Below, one piece after another: positions 33,099 to 35,683 of a stretch of 35,683 nucleotides of DNA. The stretch's first letter is position 1; each line of letters opens with the position of its first letter. Origin of the DNA: Pseudomonas sp. PB101 (GTDB taxonomy: Bacteria; Pseudomonadota; Gammaproteobacteria; Pseudomonadales; Pseudomonadaceae); contig NZ_RWIR01000015.1 in assembly GCF_009764265.1 (NCBI RefSeq), positions 1-35,683 on the forward strand. Direction: 5' to 3'. The notes beneath the pieces were generated by a model. The model saw nothing but the letters and a program-made list of their open reading frames with translations, was not told the origin of the DNA and did no database searches. Position numbers and translations under genes: made by a program.

Positions 33099-33174
33099 TC
33101 ATCGCGGGCAAGCCCGCTCCCACAGGTTCTGAGTCGTTCGCAAAACCTGTGGGAGCGTGGCTTGCCCGCGATGA
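33099..33174. repeat. REP inverted pair between EamA gene and fumC
   Basis: The arms at 33099-33126 and 33146-33174 are of the GCGGGC type. The right arm carries one extra T (GAGCGTGGCTTGCC), which breaks the hairpin stem of that unit. It lies between convergent genes. Confidence 0.87.
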
Positions 33175-33196
33175 CGGATTATCAGGCACTAAAGAT

Positions 33197-34591
33197 TCAG
33201 CCCTTGGCCCCAGCCTCCAGCATATTCTCCGGCCTAACCCACGCATCGAACTCTGCGTCAGTCAGATACCCGAGCTGCAACGCCGCCTCGCGCAAGGTCA
33301 GCCCTTCGCTGTAGGCCTTCTTGGCGATCTCCGCCGATTTGTCATAGCCGATGTGCGGGTTGAGCGCGGTCACCAGCATCAGGCCGCGTTCCAGGTGTTC
33401 AGCCATTTTTTCCGCATCCGGCTCCAGACCGGCCACGCAATGCTGCTGGAAGTTGCTGCAGCCATCGGCCAGCAGGCGGATCGATTGCAGCAGGTTATGG
33501 ATGATCACCGGTTTGAACACGTTCAGCTGCAAGTGCCCCTGACTGGCCGCAAAGCCGATGGCGACGTCGTTGCCCAGCACCTGGCAGGCCAGCATCGACA
33601 GCGCTTCGCACTGGGTCGGGTTGACCTTGCCCGGCATGATCGAGCTCCCCGGCTCATTGGCCGGCAGCCGGACTTCGGCGAACCCGGCGCGCGGGCCGGA
33701 GCCCAGCAGGCGCAGGTCGTTGGCGATTTTCATCAGCGCCACGGCGAGGGTTTTCAGCGCGCCGGACAGCGTGGTCAGCGGCTCATGGCCGGCCAGTGCG
33801 GCGAATTTGTTCGGCGCGGTGATAAACGGCAAACCGGAGAGGGCGGCCAATTCGGCGGCGATGGCTTCACCGAAGCCGTGGGGCGAGTTCAATCCGGTGC
33901 CGACGGCCGTTCCGCCCTGGGCCAGCTCGCAGACTGCAGGCAGCGAGCTGCGGATCGCCCGCTCGGCGTAGTCGAGTTGCGCGATGAAGGCCGAGACCTC
34001 CTGGCCGAAGCTGATCGGCGTCGCATCCATCATGTGGGTACGGCCGGTCTTGACCAGTTTCATATGGCGCGCGGCCAGCTCGGCCAGGCCGCCCGACAGC
34101 TCGTTGATCGCCGGCAGCAATTGCTGTTGCACCGCCTGGACGGCCGCGATGTGCATGGCGGTGGGGAAGCAGTCGTTGGAACTCTGGGAACGGTTGACGT
34201 GATCGTTGGGGTGCACCGGGGACTTGCCGCCACGGGGGTTGCCCGCCAGCTCGTTGGCGCGACCGGCGATCACTTCGTTGACGTTCATGTTGCTCTGGGT
34301 GCCGCTGCCGGTTTGCCAGACCACCAGCGGAAACTGGTCGTCGTGGTCGCCGGCGAGCACTTCGTCGGCTGCCTGCTCGATCAGGCGAGCGATATCGGCG
34401 GGCACATCGCCATTGCGATCATTGACCCGCGCCGCGGCTTTCTTGATCAGCGCCAGGGCATGCAACACCGCCAACGGCATGCGTTCATTGCCGATGGCAA
34501 AGTTGATCAGCGAGCGTTGTGTCTGAGCGCCCCAATAGGCTTCATCCGGGACTTCAACCTGGCCGAGGCTGTCGGTTTCGATACGGCTCAT
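33197..34591 (-). CDS. fumC: Class II fumarate hydratase
   Basis: Iron-independent fumarase converting fumarate to malate in the TCA cycle. The 464-residue homotetrameric-type protein has [28 protein letters not shown], the catalytic His region [18 protein letters not shown] and the superfamily signature [15 protein letters not shown]. The start [10 protein letters not shown] at 34591 follows AGGAG. Co-location with a DUF2059 gene and a BolA gene resembles the fumC2 locus of P. aeruginosa (from memory), so this may be one of two FumC copies in the genome. Confidence 0.94.
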   Translation of the reverse strand: MSRIETDSLGQVEVPDEAYWGAQTQRSLINFAIGNERMPLAVLHALALIKKAAARVNDRNGDVPADIARLIEQAADEVLAGDHDDQFPLVVWQTGSGTQSNMNVNEVIAGRANELAGNPRGGKSPVHPNDHVNRSQSSNDCFPTAMHIAAVQAVQQQLLPAINELSGGLAELAARHMKLVKTGRTHMMDATPISFGQEVSAFIAQLDYAERAIRSSLPAVCELAQGGTAVGTGLNSPHGFGEAIAAELAALSGLPFITAPNKFAALAGHEPLTTLSGALKTLAVALMKIANDLRLLGSGPRAGFAEVRLPANEPGSSIMPGKVNPTQCEALSMLACQVLGNDVAIGFAASQGHLQLNVFKPVIIHNLLQSIRLLADGCSNFQQHCVAGLEPDAEKMAEHLERGLMLVTALNPHIGYDKSAEIAKKAYSEGLTLREAALQLGYLTDAEFDAWVRPENMLEAGAKG

Positions 34592-34782
34592 CTTGCTCAC
34601 TCCTGTAGGTCCGATTGCGCAGTTTAGGCCGTGCTCGACGGCCGTGGTTCCATCAGTCTGTATTTGACCATTCAACCCCTCTAAATCAGGTGCGACAAGG
34701 CTTGGGGTTGAGCGACACACTTTTTTAGGCGCAGAATGGACGCCCTTGGGGTCTTACCTCGCCAGCTAGAAAAGGAAACTCG

Positions 34783-35307
34783 ATGACTCGTCTTCGTGCC
34801 ATCTGTACCGCCGTTGCTTTGGTCTGCGCCAGCGGCCAGGTTCTTGCCGACACCGCCAGCCATAACGCCAGTGCCGAGGCTTTCCTGACCATGGCGCACG
34901 CTGACAAACTGGGCACCCCGGTGTACATGCAAGTACAGCAGATGTTTGCCCAACGTTTCGAACAGACCAAAGCCCCTGAGTCGAAAAAAGCCGTACTGGA
35001 AACCTATCAGGCCAAGGCTAACGCCGCCCTGGACCAGGCCATTGGCTGGAACAAGCTGAAGCCGGACATGGTCAAGCTCTACACCAGCAACTTCAGCGAA
35101 TCCGAGCTCAAGGATCTGGTTGCGTTCTACCAGTCGCCACTGGGCAAGAAAGTCCTGGAAAAAATGCCTCAGCTGACCCAGCAATCGGCCCAGATGACCC
35201 AGGCCAAGCTGGAAAGCGCAGTGCCGGTGGTCAACAAGCTGCTGGCTGACATGACCGCCGAGCTGACGCCCAAAGACGCGGCCGCTCCAGCCAAGAAAAA
35301 GCCTTAA
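34783..35307 (+). CDS. DUF2059-domain periplasmic protein
   Basis: The 174-residue protein has a Sec signal peptide (MTRLRAICTAVALVCASGQV, cleavage after VLA, residue 22). A helical DUF2059 domain follows (about 75-140: IGWNKLKPDMVKLYTSNFSE, ELKDLVAFYQSPLGKKVLEK). The Ala/Lys-rich tail ends AAPAKKKP. The LVAFYQSPLGKK motif is the family hallmark; no function is established. AAAAGGAAA precedes ATG 34783. It is divergent from fumC and followed 12 bp later by the BolA gene, which it probably shares a transcript with. Confidence 0.88.
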   Translation: MTRLRAICTAVALVCASGQVLADTASHNASAEAFLTMAHADKLGTPVYMQVQQMFAQRFEQTKAPESKKAVLETYQAKANAALDQAIGWNKLKPDMVKLYTSNFSESELKDLVAFYQSPLGKKVLEKMPQLTQQSAQMTQAKLESAVPVVNKLLADMTAELTPKDAAAPAKKKP

Positions 35308-35319
35308 GCGGAGTTCGGT

Positions 35320-35619
35320 ATGACCATGCAACAACGCATCGAATCGACGCTGGGCCTGCTTCAGCCCGAGCATCTGCAAGTGCTCGATGAGAGCCACATG
35401 CACAGCCGGGGTTTGCAGACCCATTTCAAGGCCGTGGTGGTCAGCGCGCAGTTCGAAGGCCTGAACCGGGTCAAGCGCCACCAGAAGGTCTACGGCACGC
35501 TCGGCGAGCTGATGGGCGAGTTCCATGCGTTGGCGCTGCATACGTACACGCCAGAGGAATGGGCACAGATCGACGCGGCCCCGGCCTCGCCGACCTGTGC
35601 CGGCGGCAGCAAGCACTGA
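35320..35619 (+). CDS. BolA-family protein
   Basis: The 99-residue protein carries the BolA domain (about 5-88): DESHMHSRGLQTHFKAVVVS, then FEGLNRVKRHQKVYGTLGEL, then FHALALHTYTPEEW. The conserved His of RHQKVYG and the HALALHTYTPEEW region are those used with monothiol glutaredoxins to bind a [2Fe-2S] cluster. The C-terminus adds a Cys (PTCAGGSKH). The RVKRHQ type belongs to the BolA1/IbaG superfamily side that includes E. coli BolA. It may modulate Fe-S or envelope functions. It is 12 bp after the DUF2059 gene. Confidence 0.93.
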   Translation: MTMQQRIESTLGLLQPEHLQVLDESHMHSRGLQTHFKAVVVSAQFEGLNRVKRHQKVYGTLGELMGEFHALALHTYTPEEWAQIDAAPASPTCAGGSKH

Positions 35620-35627
35620 TTCTCCCC

Positions 35628-35683
35628 CTGTAGGAGCCGGCTTGCCGGCGATGGCGTCTTTGAAATCGCTATCGCCGGCAAGC
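35628..35683. repeat. REP pair after the BolA gene (right arm cut by window edge)
   Basis: The left unit CTGTAGGAGCCGGCTTGCCG begins at 35628. The inverted partner starts at about 35668 (GCTATCGCCGGCAAGC) and runs off the window. Confidence 0.85.

Noticed and set aside
33089..34627. A 512-codon plus-strand frame opposite fumC
   Set aside because: It is antisense to fumC, which has all signature motifs; the composition is typical of a GC-rich shadow.

Overview
The window looks like chromosome from a fluorescent Pseudomonas (P. fluorescens group). The supporting evidence is: high-GC coding with strong third-position G/C bias; the gene sets etfBA/ETF-QO, the N-acetylglutaminylglutamine amide (NAGGN) trio followed by mnmC and a two-domain polyphosphate:AMP phosphotransferase, and fumC/DUF2059/BolA; and REP palindromes of the GTGGGAGCGGGCTTGCCCGC type in at least eight intergenic gaps. 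No tRNA, rRNA, CRISPR array, prophage or complete insertion sequence was seen. The only mobile-element trace is a probable IS4-family transposase C-terminus cut by the left edge.

Left part (1-7.7 kb): a D-galactonate catabolic cluster, dgoK-dgoA-dgoD, then a REP pair, an MFS sugar-acid transporter (DgoT-like) and an IclR regulator. Together they import galactonate, dehydrate it to KDGal, phosphorylate it and cleave it to pyruvate and glyceraldehyde-3-phosphate. The IclR gene converges on a zinc alcohol dehydrogenase whose stop codon overlaps its own inside a 22-bp perfect palindrome. A divergent AraC-type regulator sits beside the dehydrogenase.

7.7-13.8 kb: ETF-ubiquinone oxidoreductase diverges from etfB-etfA across a 548-bp gap that holds two unexplained symmetric elements. 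Together they pass electrons from acyl-CoA and other flavoprotein dehydrogenases to ubiquinone. An envelope gene group follows: a periplasmic solute-binding-like protein, a DUF4398 lipoprotein and an OmpA-domain lipoprotein.

13.8-21.8 kb: a MocR-type GntR/aminotransferase regulator, a small Lys/Pro/Ala-rich exported protein, a YkgJ-type cysteine-cluster protein, a periplasmic START-domain protein, an LTA-synthase-like membrane sulfatase-fold enzyme, a 50-residue DUF3309 membrane protein, an SDR oxidoreductase, a YnfA membrane protein preceded by a perfect 4x10-bp tandem repeat, a CsrA/Rsm paralogue with a potentially folded leader, and a YheU/UPF0270 protein.

21.9-28.9 kb (minus strand): the osmoprotectant NAGGN operon (amidotransferase, Ngg synthetase, M42 peptidase) with mnmC upstream. 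28.9-35.7 kb: polyphosphate:AMP phosphotransferase, thiolase, EamA exporter, fumC (minus), a DUF2059 periplasmic protein and a BolA-family protein, with REP pairs in most gaps.

Most of the window is ordinary core or near-core Pseudomonas metabolism. The parts most worth a second look are the etf intergenic inverted-repeat element, the CsrA paralogue and its leader, the decamer repeat before ynfA, the repeated ACTGT sites before the MocR gene, and paired base changes among REP stems.
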